This document shows positions 10,047 to 19,979 of a stretch of 50,532 nucleotides of DNA, piece by piece (the first letter of the stretch is position 1; every line of letters begins with the position of its first letter). Source of the DNA: Chara braunii (Eukaryota; Streptophyta; Charophyceae; Charales; Characeae); NCBI GenBank assembly GCA_003427395.1, contig BFEA01000046.1, forward strand, positions 2,425,268 to 2,475,799, in the 5' to 3' direction. The translations under genes were made by a program, and so were the position numbers. The notes under the pieces are model-generated. The model was not told the origin of the DNA, searched no databases, and saw only the letters and a list, made by a program, of their open reading frames with translations.

Positions 10047-10373
10047 CTAGTGATCATGAACCAACCCCTCGCAATGGACCGCCACCTCTACCTCGCGCGA
10101 GTAGTAAATGTGTCCTATTGCCTCCACTCTCGTCGTCTCAGACACTCGCCACAGCTGGTCGTCTGACTCGAAAGTCTCGATCACATAAGCCCACAAATGT
10201 ATGTCCGGCCCCAACAGAGTCGAACTCCACCGGCTCTGGACTCCAGACCCTCGCCCATCTACACTCCTGGCTGGCAGGTCGAACTCTAGTATGCTGGGCG
10301 CCACAATCTCAGGGGGCCTAGGCCACCTAGCACTGCTGATCTGGAGTCCGACCCTATCCGTCCGCTCTATCAT
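10047..10373 (-). CDS. Unrecognised protein, A-type unit (A2)
   Basis: The 108-residue frame aligns with A1 (11494-11216): RWPRPPEIVAPSILEFDLPA versus AWGIEPPELIEGGLVELTLP, followed by SRWSSTLLGPDIHLWAYVIE versus RWRSVFLTSDVWMWIHR. It also aligns with A3 downstream. It ends at a stop 28 bases before B2 begins, so A2 and B2 look like two halves of one gene split by a stop or a short intron. Confidence 0.48.
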   Translation of the reverse strand: MIERTDRVGLQISSARWPRPPEIVAPSILEFDLPARSVDGRGSGVQSRWSSTLLGPDIHLWAYVIETFESDDQLWRVSETTRVEAIGHIYYSREVEVAVHCEGLVHDH

Positions 10374-10442
10374 CGAATCTCACTCTACTACCGGCTGACA
10401 CCAATCACCAAGCCTACTCAGTCAGCGGCCCTAGCACGTCTC

Positions 10443-11327
10443 CTAGGTCCGAACGGCTACTCCTATCCTGGGAAAGTGAGCGTCGGTAAGATCAATCTCC
10501 TCCTCCGACTCAGTGCCCTCACTGTCGGAGTCGACCCAGTCAGGCTCCGAGTCCCAAACCTCCTCGTCGTCGTCTCTGTGCCACCCCTCGTCGTCGAACT
10601 CGTCCTCCACGTGATATGGACGAAGTTCGATCGCCTGATAGTAGCGTGTCAGTTGATACTCGTGGATCAAGGGTCCTCGAGGGGCCTCGCTCCATAGACT
10701 TTCCCAATCCTCCGAAAAGAGTCTCCCTATACAGGTGATGTACTCCGGCCCTGCCCGGAGCTCACGATCCAGCCAACTCCAAACGTATGAGGGTGGCGGT
10801 ACCCCTCTCTGGCAGTCGTCTCCCAATGAGCGGATCAGCTCTATCAGCTGAACCCTCTCGTCACCCCAACGGAGGCCTCCTGTCGCAAGGGAGTAGTATA
10901 TGTAATACTCGTTCAAACTACACCTAGTGAATGTCTCAAGCTCTCTATATGCGAGGTATGTCTCCACTATACCTCCTACTCCTTTGAAGACCGAGTCCAC
11001 CAAAAAAGGGGGAAGGACCGCTCTCAGGCAAGTTCCCGAGTAAGGGAAGAATGTGTCTCGTGCTATCAAGAGGTCGCCCGTAATATCGAGAGGAGGCCGG
11101 TCGTGAAACAACGTCAACGGGTCCTGCCCGTTGTCCGCGTGAAACTTGTCGATCTCCTGTTGCAAATAATGTTGGGCTCTATCGATGATCGAGCTAGATC
11201 CCCAGATCGCAAAACTCAAAACAACCTCCTTGGCTGCTTCCTCTTCCAGATAAGATAAGCCCTCACTACTCCACGCGTCTGACCTCCGTACTGTCCTGTC
11301 AAATGCTCTCTGTGTATCCACATCCAA
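10443..11327 (-). CDS. Unrecognised protein, B-type unit (B1)
   Basis: This is the longest open frame of the series (294 residues). An A-type end (SSEGLSYLEEEAAKEVVLSF) is followed by the full B-type part (see B2) and a very acidic tail (DEFDDEGWHRDDDEEVWDSE, DSEGTESEEEIDL). The acidic tail is the only feature with a general interpretation, often seen in nuclear or chromatin-associated proteins, but this is weak. The frame overlaps A1 by about 110 bases in another frame, so a -1/+1 shift near 11300 probably separates the two halves of unit 1. Confidence 0.52.
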   Translation of the reverse strand: MDVDTQRAFDRTVRRSDAWSSEGLSYLEEEAAKEVVLSFAIWGSSSIIDRAQHYLQQEIDKFHADNGQDPLTLFHDRPPLDITGDLLIARDTFFPYSGTCLRAVLPPFLVDSVFKGVGGIVETYLAYRELETFTRCSLNEYYIYYSLATGGLRWGDERVQLIELIRSLGDDCQRGVPPPSYVWSWLDRELRAGPEYITCIGRLFSEDWESLWSEAPRGPLIHEYQLTRYYQAIELRPYHVEDEFDDEGWHRDDDEEVWDSEPDWVDSDSEGTESEEEIDLTDAHFPRIGVAVRT

Positions 11328-11494
11328 ACATCAGAGGTCAGAAAGACAGACCTCCACCGGAACTCCCTGTCGAGCCACTCAGTAGGTCGCCCGGGGAGTG
11401 TAAGCTCTACCAAGCCACCCTCTATGAGCTCCGGGGGCTCGATCCCCCACGCACGGTCAGCGTCGTACACCTCTATGGTATCGGATTGCAACAT
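11216..11494 (-). CDS. Unrecognised protein, A-type unit (A1)
   Basis: The first half (AWGIEPPELIEGGLVELTLP, FRWRSVFLTSDVWMWIHREH) matches A2 closely in pattern. The second half (YGGQTRGVVRAYLIWKRKQP) is probably out of the true frame, because the A-type continuation is found in the overlapping B1 frame. It is the first unit of the series in the direction of reading. Confidence 0.45.
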   Translation of the reverse strand: MLQSDTIEVYDADRAWGIEPPELIEGGLVELTLPGRPTEWLDREFRWRSVFLTSDVWMWIHREHLTGQYGGQTRGVVRAYLIWKRKQPRRLF

Positions 11495-11527
11495 CCGACT
11501 AGCTATTGTGCATGTGGGACCTTATAG

Positions 11528-12743
11528 TGCCTAGGAGGAAGGGTATAAACTTTGAAAAAAAAAACGGCAGCACTTCGCCTCCCCCACGTTGGGATGGGGT
11601 TCGGGAGGTGATCCCTAAATAAATGTTGCCTACATGTGTCCTATACGATGCCTACTATAACCTAGATGCCCATAAACAAGAATCCTGGCCCCAATTGAGC
11701 TAACGGCCTTCTATTACAGTTTCCTCGAAAAGTAGGCACGTGCACAATTCGAGGGAACCTTGCTTTTGGGGGCTCCCTCGCGCGCCCTCGGCCCACAAGG
11801 GGTGGGAACAACTACAACACCCACGAAATGCCAAGTTGGTATCCTTTCCCGAAAATTTTCAGATTGTTTTTTATTTTTCAAGAATTTTTAATAATTTAAA
11901 TTGGAGAAATTTTTGAAATTGATTCCGGAATTGGTGGTAATTTGACCCTGTGTTTGGGGATGCTTTGAAGAGTGCTGGAGGGAGTCCGATTCAAAATTCC
12001 CTCGTACTTTAAACTCTTTCAAGGATTTTTATTGAATTTTTCGAAAAATAATTCACGAAAATTCAATAAGAATCCTATAAAATATTTTTCCTTCCCCCAA
12101 CCTTTAGAGGACTTAGTTTAGTTACTCCTTGCAATTTTCAGTTGATCTTTCTACTTTATCCCTACTATTTTCTAAAATTTTCTATATTTTATTGAATTTA
12201 ATTAGAGAAAATTAAAAAAAAGTCAAAATAATTCTCCTTTTTATTTCTTCTTTGTTAGAAGTAGGTTTTTCTCTTAGTATGCCAAATTCCTTAATTTACT
12301 TTCAATTAGGGTAATTTATGTAAATTTTGGAAAAATTTCGGCAGCATCTCACCTCCCTCCGTTGGGATGGGGTTCGGGCGAAGCCCAACAAACGCTACCG
12401 ATAAAGAAAATTATAAAAAATATTGAAAAAATAGTTACTCTATTTTTACTGGATTTTTAAGGATTTTTAATAATTAATTCGAGAAAATTCAGATAAAAGT
12501 TGAAAAATCCAAAATTTTTTGGTAGCAATTTGGGGTTTGGGACTATCATCCCTTAATCCACTATCGGAAAGAGCAGGAAGAGAAATTTTAAACAATTAGA
12601 AAGGGAAAATTGCCATTTTAATTAATGTTTATTAAATTTTTATCAATAAAATATTTAAAATAATGGAAAAGTACAAAATTTTAAACTTTGGCAAGTATCC
12701 ACTATATTCTATTTCACTATAATTTTTGAGGTTGCATTCGCCT
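11528..12743. repeat. AT-rich LTR-like noncoding region with two CGGCAGC boxes
   Basis: Mostly A+T-rich with poly-A and poly-T runs and no coding frame. Two copies of one block stand out: at about 11563-11606 and 12334-12380, each reading CGGCAGCA-yTT/TCTC-CCTCC followed by CGTTGGGATGGGGTTCGGG. The two are about 772 bases apart, so they may mark two related LTR-like or untranslated segments. The AATTTCGGCAGC core also occurs, inverted, in the tandem array at 23785-24325. Confidence 0.55.
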
Positions 12744-12815
12744 CCTAAACCCCTAATTAGGGTTTCACCTAACTAGGGTTTCCCCTAATTAGGGTTTCTC
12801 TAATTAGGGTTTTAG
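12744..12815. repeat. Short array with plant-telomere-like words
   Basis: Four imperfect units of about 17 bases carry CTAATTAGGGTTT, i.e. the plant telomere word TAGGGTTT alternating with its complement CCCTAA, so each unit is itself partly palindromic (CCCTAATTAGGG). Too short and too irregular to be a telomere; it could be an interstitial remnant or simple-sequence drift in an LTR. Confidence 0.6.
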
Positions 12816-12989
12816 GATCTTGTGCGTGCTCGCACGCTCACCACTAACCCCCGATTATCGTAAGAAAATTCTTGTTTGATTCCCTTTGGTATCGGATTAC
12901 TTTTTTTTCTTTTTCTTTTTCCTTAATTTTAAATGAAATTACAAAAAAAATCAAATTTCTCTTTATTTTTGTTTTCTTTTTCTATATAT

Positions 12990-13280
12990 TTGTTCCCGCT
13001 GTTAATTCAAACAGCTACCCACCATGCAAGGTTCTACCAAACCAATTGTTTTGGCAGTTAGACACCCTTAGATGAAAAAGTGGTATTTCAAGCTTGGTAG
13101 TCAGTGATGACCACCTCCCACCTATCTTACACATTCAATCAAGGTTGTCAATGCAAAGCTATAGTAAAGGTGCACTGGGTCTTACCGTCTAGCCGCTGGT
13201 ACTCCGCATCTTCACGGAGAATTCAATTTCACTGAGCCCATGTTGGAGACAGCGGGGCAGTCGTTACACCATTCGTGCAG
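12990..13280 (-). pseudogene. Mitochondrial large-subunit rRNA fragment (NUMT-like)
   Basis: On the minus strand the segment 13280-13108 reads as 23S-type rRNA domain V: CTGCACGAATGGTGTAACGA, then GTGAAATTGAATTCTCCGTG, AAGATGCGGAGTACC, GGCTAGACGGTAAGACCC, GTGCACCTTTACTATAGCTT and GTGTAAGATAGGTGGGAGG. Further along, TTGAAATACCAC and GGTGGGTAGCTGTTTGA match the following conserved blocks. The wording fits plant-type mitochondrial LSU rRNA better than the plastid 23S, whose helix after the conserved AGACGG block differs. Similarity stops abruptly at 13280 and fades near 12990. It is a dead nuclear copy, far too short to be functional. Confidence 0.82.
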
Positions 13281-13711
13281 TATGTTTTTCCCGACTAATG
13301 TCTCAAAATGTCGGGAAAAATATTTAGGACAATTTTGTTGCAGGGTGTTCTGCCCGAATTTCGCTTCTATTGTCCATAATTAATAAAAAAGAGAAAGTGG
13401 GAATTTTGGAATAATAAATAGGCAAAATAAAGAAAATTAATTTTCTCAAGATCCAGCCGTTACAATTTGTCAAAAGGGGTCTCAAAACGTTCACCTCAGC
13501 GAGAGGAAGAATTTTGCCCCGGTGATGTTCGCACGAAAAAGCGCGGATTGGAAGATACCTAAAAAAAACTAATTCAATAAACAAAAGAAAATATCAAAAT
13601 TTTAAACTAATCAAGGAAATTGCTACTAATCAGGCTAATTAGCAATCTGCTAATCAGCCCGCGCACCCCCGTTGATTGGGGAAGGCCGCGGCCTTGGGGG
13701 TGCAGTTCCCT
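13281..13711. other. Noncoding stretch with a poly-A-rich part
   Basis: No gene is visible. A short hairpin sits at 13290-13318 (CCCGAC...GTCGGG, TTTTTCCCGAC then ATGTCGGGAAAAA). The rest is A-rich and leads to a GC-rich block that ends in the PBS-like site. Confidence 0.35.
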
Positions 13712-13729
13712 TCCCCGGCAACGGCGCCA
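13712..13729 (-). promoter_or_regulatory. Retrotransposon primer-binding-site-like motif (tRNA-Asp type)
   Basis: The minus strand reads TGGCGCCGTTGCCGGGGA, the motif found just inside the 5' LTR of many plant LTR retrotransposons and usually described as complementary to the 3' end of tRNA-Asp. Here the LTR would lie at higher coordinates, ending in CA at about 13733-13734 with four bases between it and the PBS. No matching internal coding region survives on the low-coordinate side. Confidence 0.6.
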
Positions 13730-13902
13730 ACGTTGTGAGGAAACCTGGGGAGGGGCACCTACTGTTCGCCGAAGCCAAGGGCTACGGCGCCTGTCACTCG
13801 CCACGCCCGCTTCCGAGGTCCTCAGCGACCAGTAGGGTGGCGGGGTCGCGTATTCCAACGTCTTTCCCCCTTCTTCAACGAGGTTAGGAGCACTTGTGTT
13901 GG

Positions 13903-14250
13903 GGAATCATAACAAGTCTCATTTCTCGGGGATCGGCTAGAAAGATCATGCGAAAGTTTGGATTCCAATTTACAAAAGTTAGCAAATCCAACAGCAACAC
14001 ACACAAAGCTCGTTTCACTATACTCAGCCAGACTGAGCATACGAGAGATCTGATCTCAGTCCACAGTAGTCGGCAAAAATAACAACGACATGCACAAAAC
14101 TCGCTTCACAATACTCAGCCAGAGCGTTCATGCGAGAGATCTGATCTCAGTTCATAGAAGTCAACAAAATTAACAGTGTCTCATACAAAGCTCGTTTCGC
14201 AATGCTCGGCCAGAGTGATCATGCGACTGAGTGGTGGCCAGTTCTTATCA
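13903..14250. repeat. Tandem repeat, about 91-bp units, four copies
   Basis: Units share CACAAAGCTCGTTTCAC, CTCAGCCAGAG, TCATGCGAGAGATCTGATCT and AGTCAACAAAA. Markers such as CTC(A/G)GCCAGA recur at about 14024, 14115 and 14205, and a diverged first copy starts near 13930. A short orphan piece (AAAACTCGTTCACATACACT) is at about 14497. The array lies inside the presumed LTR next to the PBS-like site, where tandem repeats are common. Confidence 0.8.
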
Positions 14251-14531
14251 TTCGGCAAGGGGAACAACAAGCTTAAACACACACAATCTGCAGTTTCCTT
14301 GTGGTCAGCGAATCAGATCAAGGCCCACAACACAACCATGGCCATAGTGTTTCTGCTTCTTCTTTTCCCTTACTCCCTCTTTCTTCCTTCGACTCGACGG
14401 GAGGCAAACACCCAGTCTCGTGTCCCTTTCGCGTCTTGCATGTGCGAGATCCTTTTTCCCCTTTCTTCCCCCCCTCTCTTACACACTCATTCTTACAAAA
14501 CTCGTTCACATACACTCAGTCTGCTTTTTTC

Positions 14532-14532
<1 letters not shown>

Positions 14533-14606
<74 letters not shown>
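14533..14606. repeat. Poly-C run followed by (TC)n microsatellite
   Basis: Thirty C residues run directly into about 22 TC units. Such a pair is hard to sequence, so the lengths here may not be exact. Confidence 0.95.
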
Positions 14607-14609
<3 letters not shown>

Positions 14610-16050
14610 GACTGGCGAGGGAAAAAGGGAAGGGGAGAAAGGAAAAATTAAATATTCTAGGTAACATTGAGCACATTGAATGACGGATAACTCTGAAGCT
14701 CAGTTTGGTGGTGATCGAAGAGCGCCATTCGCTGCAGCGCATAGATTACCTACGAGTACCTGATTGACTATTCGCCGTTCGCAGGAAAACACTCACCCCT
14801 CCAACTGCGGGAAGGCTCAATTGCTCGGTCGTCGACACCGGAGCTGCTTGATACGTCGTTCACCGAAGGGCGTCATTCCCGTTGGCAACGGGATCACTTA
14901 TCTGATCAATTTTGCTGGCGAGCGCTGTTACCACTAGCAACGGGAAGGTCAGACTATTCTCCCTCTGATTAGCACCGGCAGCGGAATATACTTGATTGGT
15001 CACGCTGAAGAGCACCCCCGCTAGCAGCAGAAACGTCAGATTAATATTTCACAAATGAGTGCCCGAAGCAACGTCTGCTTGACTGACCACACCGGAAATG
15101 GCAGATGGGTAGTTCGCTGGCGCGCACTGTTTTTGCTGTCTCCCTCTCTTATGAGCAGCGCAACCCTCTCTCTCTCACACACTGTATGTAGTCTCCCTCT
15201 CTCACGATAGTTTCTTTCTCTCGCTGCAGTTTTTCCCTCTGTCTCTCTGCAGAGTACTCTCCCCTCTAACTCACTGTATACTACTCCTCGCATATGCACC
15301 CACTATGAGGGCCCAAAGCTGAAAGCTTACCGTTTCTTCTAGACTTTCGAGCCCAGCGGTGTCAAGTCAAAAGAGCCCCACATTTTGGTCAAGAGCTCCC
15401 TTCACACTATAGCCTCTCTAGTCTTTGTACACTGCTAATGAGCGCGAATACATCTTGGCTACTTGCCCGCCCACATGGTTCAAGAGTTCACAAAAGTCAC
15501 CGTGAAGTACTTACTCCCGGCTGACACGCACAACAAAGTCACGCGTCTACCGTTCACAACGTTCAACATCACAAAGCACGTTACTTCCCATGGCCCTTCA
15601 TCGCCGAACGCAGTTTTGAAAGTTCAGAGCAACGCAATGCCCAGTGATGAGACGTTACGAATGATCAACCAGTGGAAGTGTGACAGCTGGATCTGAGCGT
15701 CCCTGTCACATTACTCTGCCCCCCCCTTGTCAGTCCGTTATCCGTGATACAGAGGCGTTATCGTTGCTCACACTGCACACACGAAAACATCACTTTCCTT
15801 GGTTTATTCTTGCCGCGTTAAGGGCGGCGAACGCCATGCACGCCTCTTGACACTGCCCCCCTTCAATCGCATATCTTCACTGCTTTGACCAGGGCACACC
15901 ACATGCTTTCTCACACTCTCTCTTCAAACTCGCCTGCCTGAGTTGAGCCGTGCAGTGGGCGGTATACGCCAGGCACACGTTCCCTGTCACTGAAACAGGC
16001 TGCGCTGTCGCTGCCTGGTGGGCTGCATACGCCAGGCACACGAAAAAAAG
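14607..16050. other. Noncoding region with degenerate repeats, no gene found
   Basis: Between 14690 and 15060 blocks such as GAAGAGCGCC...GCTGCAGCGC, GGCGAGCGCTGTTACCACTA and GAAGAGCACCCCCGCTAGCA recur at roughly 100-120 base intervals in diverged form, probably an old tandem array. CT-rich stretches follow (15140-15260). From 15300 to 16050 I see no repeat or coding pattern apart from two copies of GGC(A/T)GTATACGCCAGGCACACG-like sequence near 15958 and 16020. Confidence 0.4.
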
Positions 16051-17140
16051 GAGCCCCCCAATTTATCGTAGTTCTCTCCTATATCCCATTCGCAGCACAG
16101 TCTTGGACATCAAGCAGAGCATCGGTCCCCATAGGCCTCAGCCCCACCGTACTCGTCTGTAGTCAGGGACTGGTACCGCCTTGTCGAGCTCCAGCCCACA
16201 ACTGGCGCCATATACAGGCCCGATCTGTTGGCCTCGTGGGGTACCGACAGGGCTCAGAGCCGCTGTAGGCGTCTTTGAACATTTCTGGGGGCCCATCGCG
16301 ATGCCAAACTGATCCCGGCGCCACACCAAACCCCCGTTGGATAGTTCCGGTACCACACTTGCGCAAAGGCAGTAACCTTGCTAAATCAGTAGTTCCCATC
16401 CGATGCAGTTAATTGGTGTGTGTTACGGGGGGCCCAAAATTGGATCAGTATCCCTTTCCGAGTGCCCCATGCGCAGTACCGTCTCCATCTAGTCATACCG
16501 TTTCTGTTCTGACCCAACTATCGTTCCGGGTTCCGCACTCATGTAATAGGATTAGACCACAAGGTAGACTTTGTTACCATGTCTATGCCAGCAGCGACCT
16601 TCATCAGTCCAGCCCGAAAACCGTGCAATACCGTGCCTGTCCTGAACTGATACTGGACTTGGAAACGATCGTTCCAAGCTGCGATGGCTTGTACCTCACC
16701 GGCGTCGAACCAATTGTCGAACCTGAAATGGTCATTCGAAGTCGTAGTCACTCATACCGTTGCCGGAAACGCGTCAAATACCGTAGCTCGCCGCGACCCC
16801 GAAATAAGTATTGAACGTGGCCCGAATTGAATCAGCATACCGTGAGGTGTCCAACCCTGTATACCGCGTTTGTGCCAACCCAACATTCCGATCTAACCGT
16901 TGTACCAATGGCGGTCCAACACGGAACCACCTCAAACTGTAGTGGCATGAATCACACCGTACCTGACCCATGCCAAGTACCGTACAACGCCGCAAAGCCG
17001 TAATGGCAGAGAACCTTCCTCGAACCAAAGTGTTGTGTCCGAGTCGAATCAGTAGCCACATCAAAATAATATAGTCAAGCAACACAGTCAAAGTAACACA
17101 GGAGCAAACACCGCGGCAATCATCTAACCCCACACTCATA
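16051..17140. repeat. Degenerate array rich in (A)TACCGT words
   Basis: ATACCGT or GTACCG recurs at irregular intervals (about 16495, 16632, 16757, 16780, 16834, 16861, 16977), each in a block with CC(G/A)AA, CCAACC or GACC words. It looks like a very diverged minisatellite. Frames across it (for example 16413-16814) lack protein-like composition. Confidence 0.4.
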
Positions 17141-17830
17141 ACACATAGGTCGCAGTAAGACTATAAATCAGGGAAATCAGGTAAATCACGCAAGCAAATC
17201 TCAATCGTCAGAAAAATAGGGAGAATCGTCAGGAGAAGAATAGATAAATAATCCGAGGTAAAAATTTATTGCGAATAATTAATATAAAAAAAAGTTAAAT
17301 ATCAAATAATCGTTGGTTCATTCGCGTTTTATTGTTTTAATTGTTTCTCTTATTTCCTAATTCTTTCATCGGAAATTTAATCAAAGACGATCATGTCAAA
17401 GACGAACCCAGATGGAATTTAATCAAATATCCAAACTTCCTTGTTTTTCTCCTTCTTTTATTGTTGTTGACTCTTTCCCTCATTTACGATTCTATTACTA
17501 GAAATAACAAATAATAAGGGCGATCCCATTAAAATTAATTACCGAGGAAATTCAATAAAATAAAGAATATCCGTTTTTTTAATCTCTTTTTTCGTTTTTA
17601 ATTTCCTTTTTCTATTTTTAATTTTAATATTAAAATTAAAAGAAATGCGAGACTCCATTCTCGCGTCAGTTGGACAGAGTAAAAGGGCCTCGCCAAAGCC
17701 TATTCTCAAATTACCGTCACTCGGCCAGTCGTTTCGGCAACAGGCTTGGAGCGAGCGGAAATGAGGTAGACATCAGTATCGTAGAAGAGGCAGTCCCTCT
17801 CGTCAAATTCGAGGGCTAGTTCCTGCAGTC
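17141..17830. other. AT-rich noncoding stretch
   Basis: A+T-rich DNA with poly-pyrimidine tracts and TTTTTAATTTTAATATTAA-type runs (17580-17640). No coding frame or clear repeat is visible. From 17680 the base composition shifts to GC-rich. Confidence 0.4.
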
Positions 17831-18040
17831 GTCACACCCAATTTTTGGGGTGGTCACGGTACCCCTAATTTTCCCCAACCGGTCGGACAAAAGTCTCGGC
17901 CGATTATCTCTCAGATAACTTTTCTAAGGGTCAATCTCCCGGTATTAGGGCGACCGACTGACCTTCGGTCGCCCGACAACGTCGCTTAATAAGGTCCGGG
18001 CAGGCTATCGTGCCAAACACCCTTACAAGGGTATTTGGCA
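17831..18040. repeat. Cluster of hairpins in LTR-like sequence
   Basis: Three inverted repeats lie close together. At about 17834-17853 CACCCAATTTTTGGGGTG is nearly self-complementary. At 17948-17974 GGGCGACCGA pairs perfectly with TCGGTCGCCC across seven bases. At 18011-18040 TGCCAAA-C-ACCCTT pairs with AAGGGT-A-TTTGGCA across two bases. The last two are 36 bases apart. A run like this may be part of an LTR or of a structured transcript. Confidence 0.7.
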
Positions 18041-19570
18041 TATTTTCTGCAAGTCACGCAAGTGCGGCCTCGCTCGTCTGACGGCGTGCGCGCGAGAGGG
18101 AGTATAGGTCCTCGCTTGGGTGAGCGGCGCGCGCAGAGCATTGGCAGCGAGATGCGACCATATGCGGCTAAGGTGTGCGCGGCGTTGTAGGCCGGAGGGA
18201 CGCGCACCCCCTCGTCCTTTTAGTACTTTTGGGTTCCCCCCGCATTTATTTTTATACATTGATATTTTTTATTATTCCCATCTTTATTTTTGTGCCTTTG
18301 ACTCAGAAGATCGACTCTGAAGACCGACGTCGGGATCAACACGACTGGCTCCGTTGCGATATTGCAGGGCGCGGATGACCGTCACGGTAGTCGAGGACCA
18401 TAAGCACATGTATTTTGGGCAGGTCCACTAGTAACCCCGCAGATTTGGGATGCTGGCAAAAATCACCCTACTCTACCCGTGTCGGAGTACCCTGACCAAA
18501 GAAATCAACGTGCATGAGAGTGGTGGGGTCTGTGGTCATGGTTTTTCTTTGTTTCCTGTTTGGAGAGTGTCGGTAGTATAAAGTGGAAGGAACATAAAGT
18601 GGAAGGAAATTGAAGAGCATTCCGAGCGGGTCTGTGGGATCGCAGCCCGAGGGATGTAAACGGTTGTTGTGGCACTGCCCGCCAGCCACGATCTGCTGCG
18701 AGAGGTTTGAGTGTGAGCGTGCCCGCTGGGGCACGTAAAATGGTGAACTATGCCTGAGCGGGGCAGGGCCAGCGGATACCCCTAGGAGGCTGCCGCATTC
18801 CTGGCTGTGCGACGAGGCTGTCCCGGTGGCTGTCCCATGGGACACCTCCCCACCTCGCCTCTTTGTGTTCTCATTCGAATGTTTGCTGCTACCACCAAGA
18901 TCTGCATTGCGGCTTGCGTCCCCAAGGTCCACGCTACAGGCTATAGTGGGGCCGCGCCCCGAGCCTGTGACCTGTTGTGTGGGAAAGGTGAGTGGGAACA
19001 CCTTTGTTGGGAACCCAAAAGGTGATGGGCCATCCCTGGCGCTGGGCTGCAGCGGTCCTGGGCTGAAGTCAGCAGACATAGCAGCAGGCCGCATCCTTCT
19101 GAATGTCGTAACGTCGGGCTGGCCAAAACAACCGAACATGGGTTGCGCTATCGGATGGAGCAGCTCGAAAACGAGTATATTCCTCGGGTGGGTTCGACAT
19201 CCAAGACCTCCACCCCGCTATCTGATATCGGGCGGATGGAGCGCTATCTGGGCTGGCACACAGTTCAACGAGAAGATTGGCAGCAGGCGTAACTAAGGGA
19301 AACGGGCAGCGCTGCGCAGCTGCGCAGCAGCGGAAGAGGCAATAGCGCAGAAGGGCCGATGGTCGAATCACTCTGGAGCTGCTGTCGGACCGGCCCTAAG
19401 ACGGGCGTAGGCAGGCAGCGGAGGTACCGCCTACAAAAGAAAGAAGAATCTGGTCGTGCTCTTAGGCCAGATGCAATCGGAGATAAAGACAAGGAAGAAC
19501 GGCTATGTCGGGAGGGGAGAACCCGTGACTCACTCGATTCCCAGAGAGAAGGTTAACAACAGTCGCATTT
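18041..19570. other. GC-rich unassigned region
   Basis: Long minus-strand (19139-18468, 223 codons) and plus-strand (18826-19296) frames overlap here, but both are rich in Ser, Pro, Gly and Arg with no recognisable motif, as expected from GC-rich noncoding DNA. CTGCGCAGCTGCGCAGCAG at 19312 is a small palindrome-like repeat. I do not call a gene. Confidence 0.35.
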
Positions 19571-19571
19571 T

Positions 19572-19960
19572 TCATCACCACTTCAGGATGCAGCCTGCCT
19601 AAACAAGTGGTTTTTAGGGTCTTCGGACCTTTCACCACTTCAGGACCATTCACGTCTGAAAATCCTAAATGGTCCTGAAGTGGTGAAAGCTCCGAAGAAC
19701 CTGAAAACCACCTGTTTAGGCAGGCTGCATACTCAAGTGGTGAAGGGTGGTTTTCATGGTCCTCGGACCTTTCACCAATTCAGGACTATTCAGGAGTTTC
19801 AGACTGCCCAAAACTCTCACTTGACCACTTCAGGACACCCTTCACCACTTCAGGATGCAGCCTGCCTAAACAGGTGGTTTTCAGGGTCTTCAGACCTTTC
19901 ACCACTTCAGGACCATTTAGGATTTTCAGACTTCCCAAATCTCTCACTTCAGAATTTTCA
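19572..19960. repeat. Foldback repeat with a third, direct copy
   Basis: The arm CACCACTTCAGGATGCAGCC...TGGTTTT...ACCTTTCACCACTTCAGG (19574-19650) is followed after about 17 bases by its inverted copy (about 19668-19745: GGTCCTGAAGTGGTGAAAG ... AGGCAGGCTGCAT). A third copy in the original orientation lies at about 19840-19920. The sequence after arms, GGACTATTCAGGAGTTTCAG / GGACCATTTAGGATTTTCAG, then CTCTCACTT, is also duplicated (19780-19838 and 19903-19950). The arms are long enough to behave as a foldback or MITE-like element, but no TIR or target duplication is clear. Confidence 0.8.
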
Positions 19961-19979
19961 TTCCTGAATTTTCAGCTAC

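Noticed and set aside
12744-12815. True telomere or chromosome end
   Set aside because: Only four irregular units, in both orientations, with unrelated sequence on both sides.
18468-19139. 223-codon minus-strand open frame as a gene
   Set aside because: GC-rich DNA gives long frames on both strands here; the product is Ser/Pro/Gly-rich without motifs and an equally long frame exists on the other strand.
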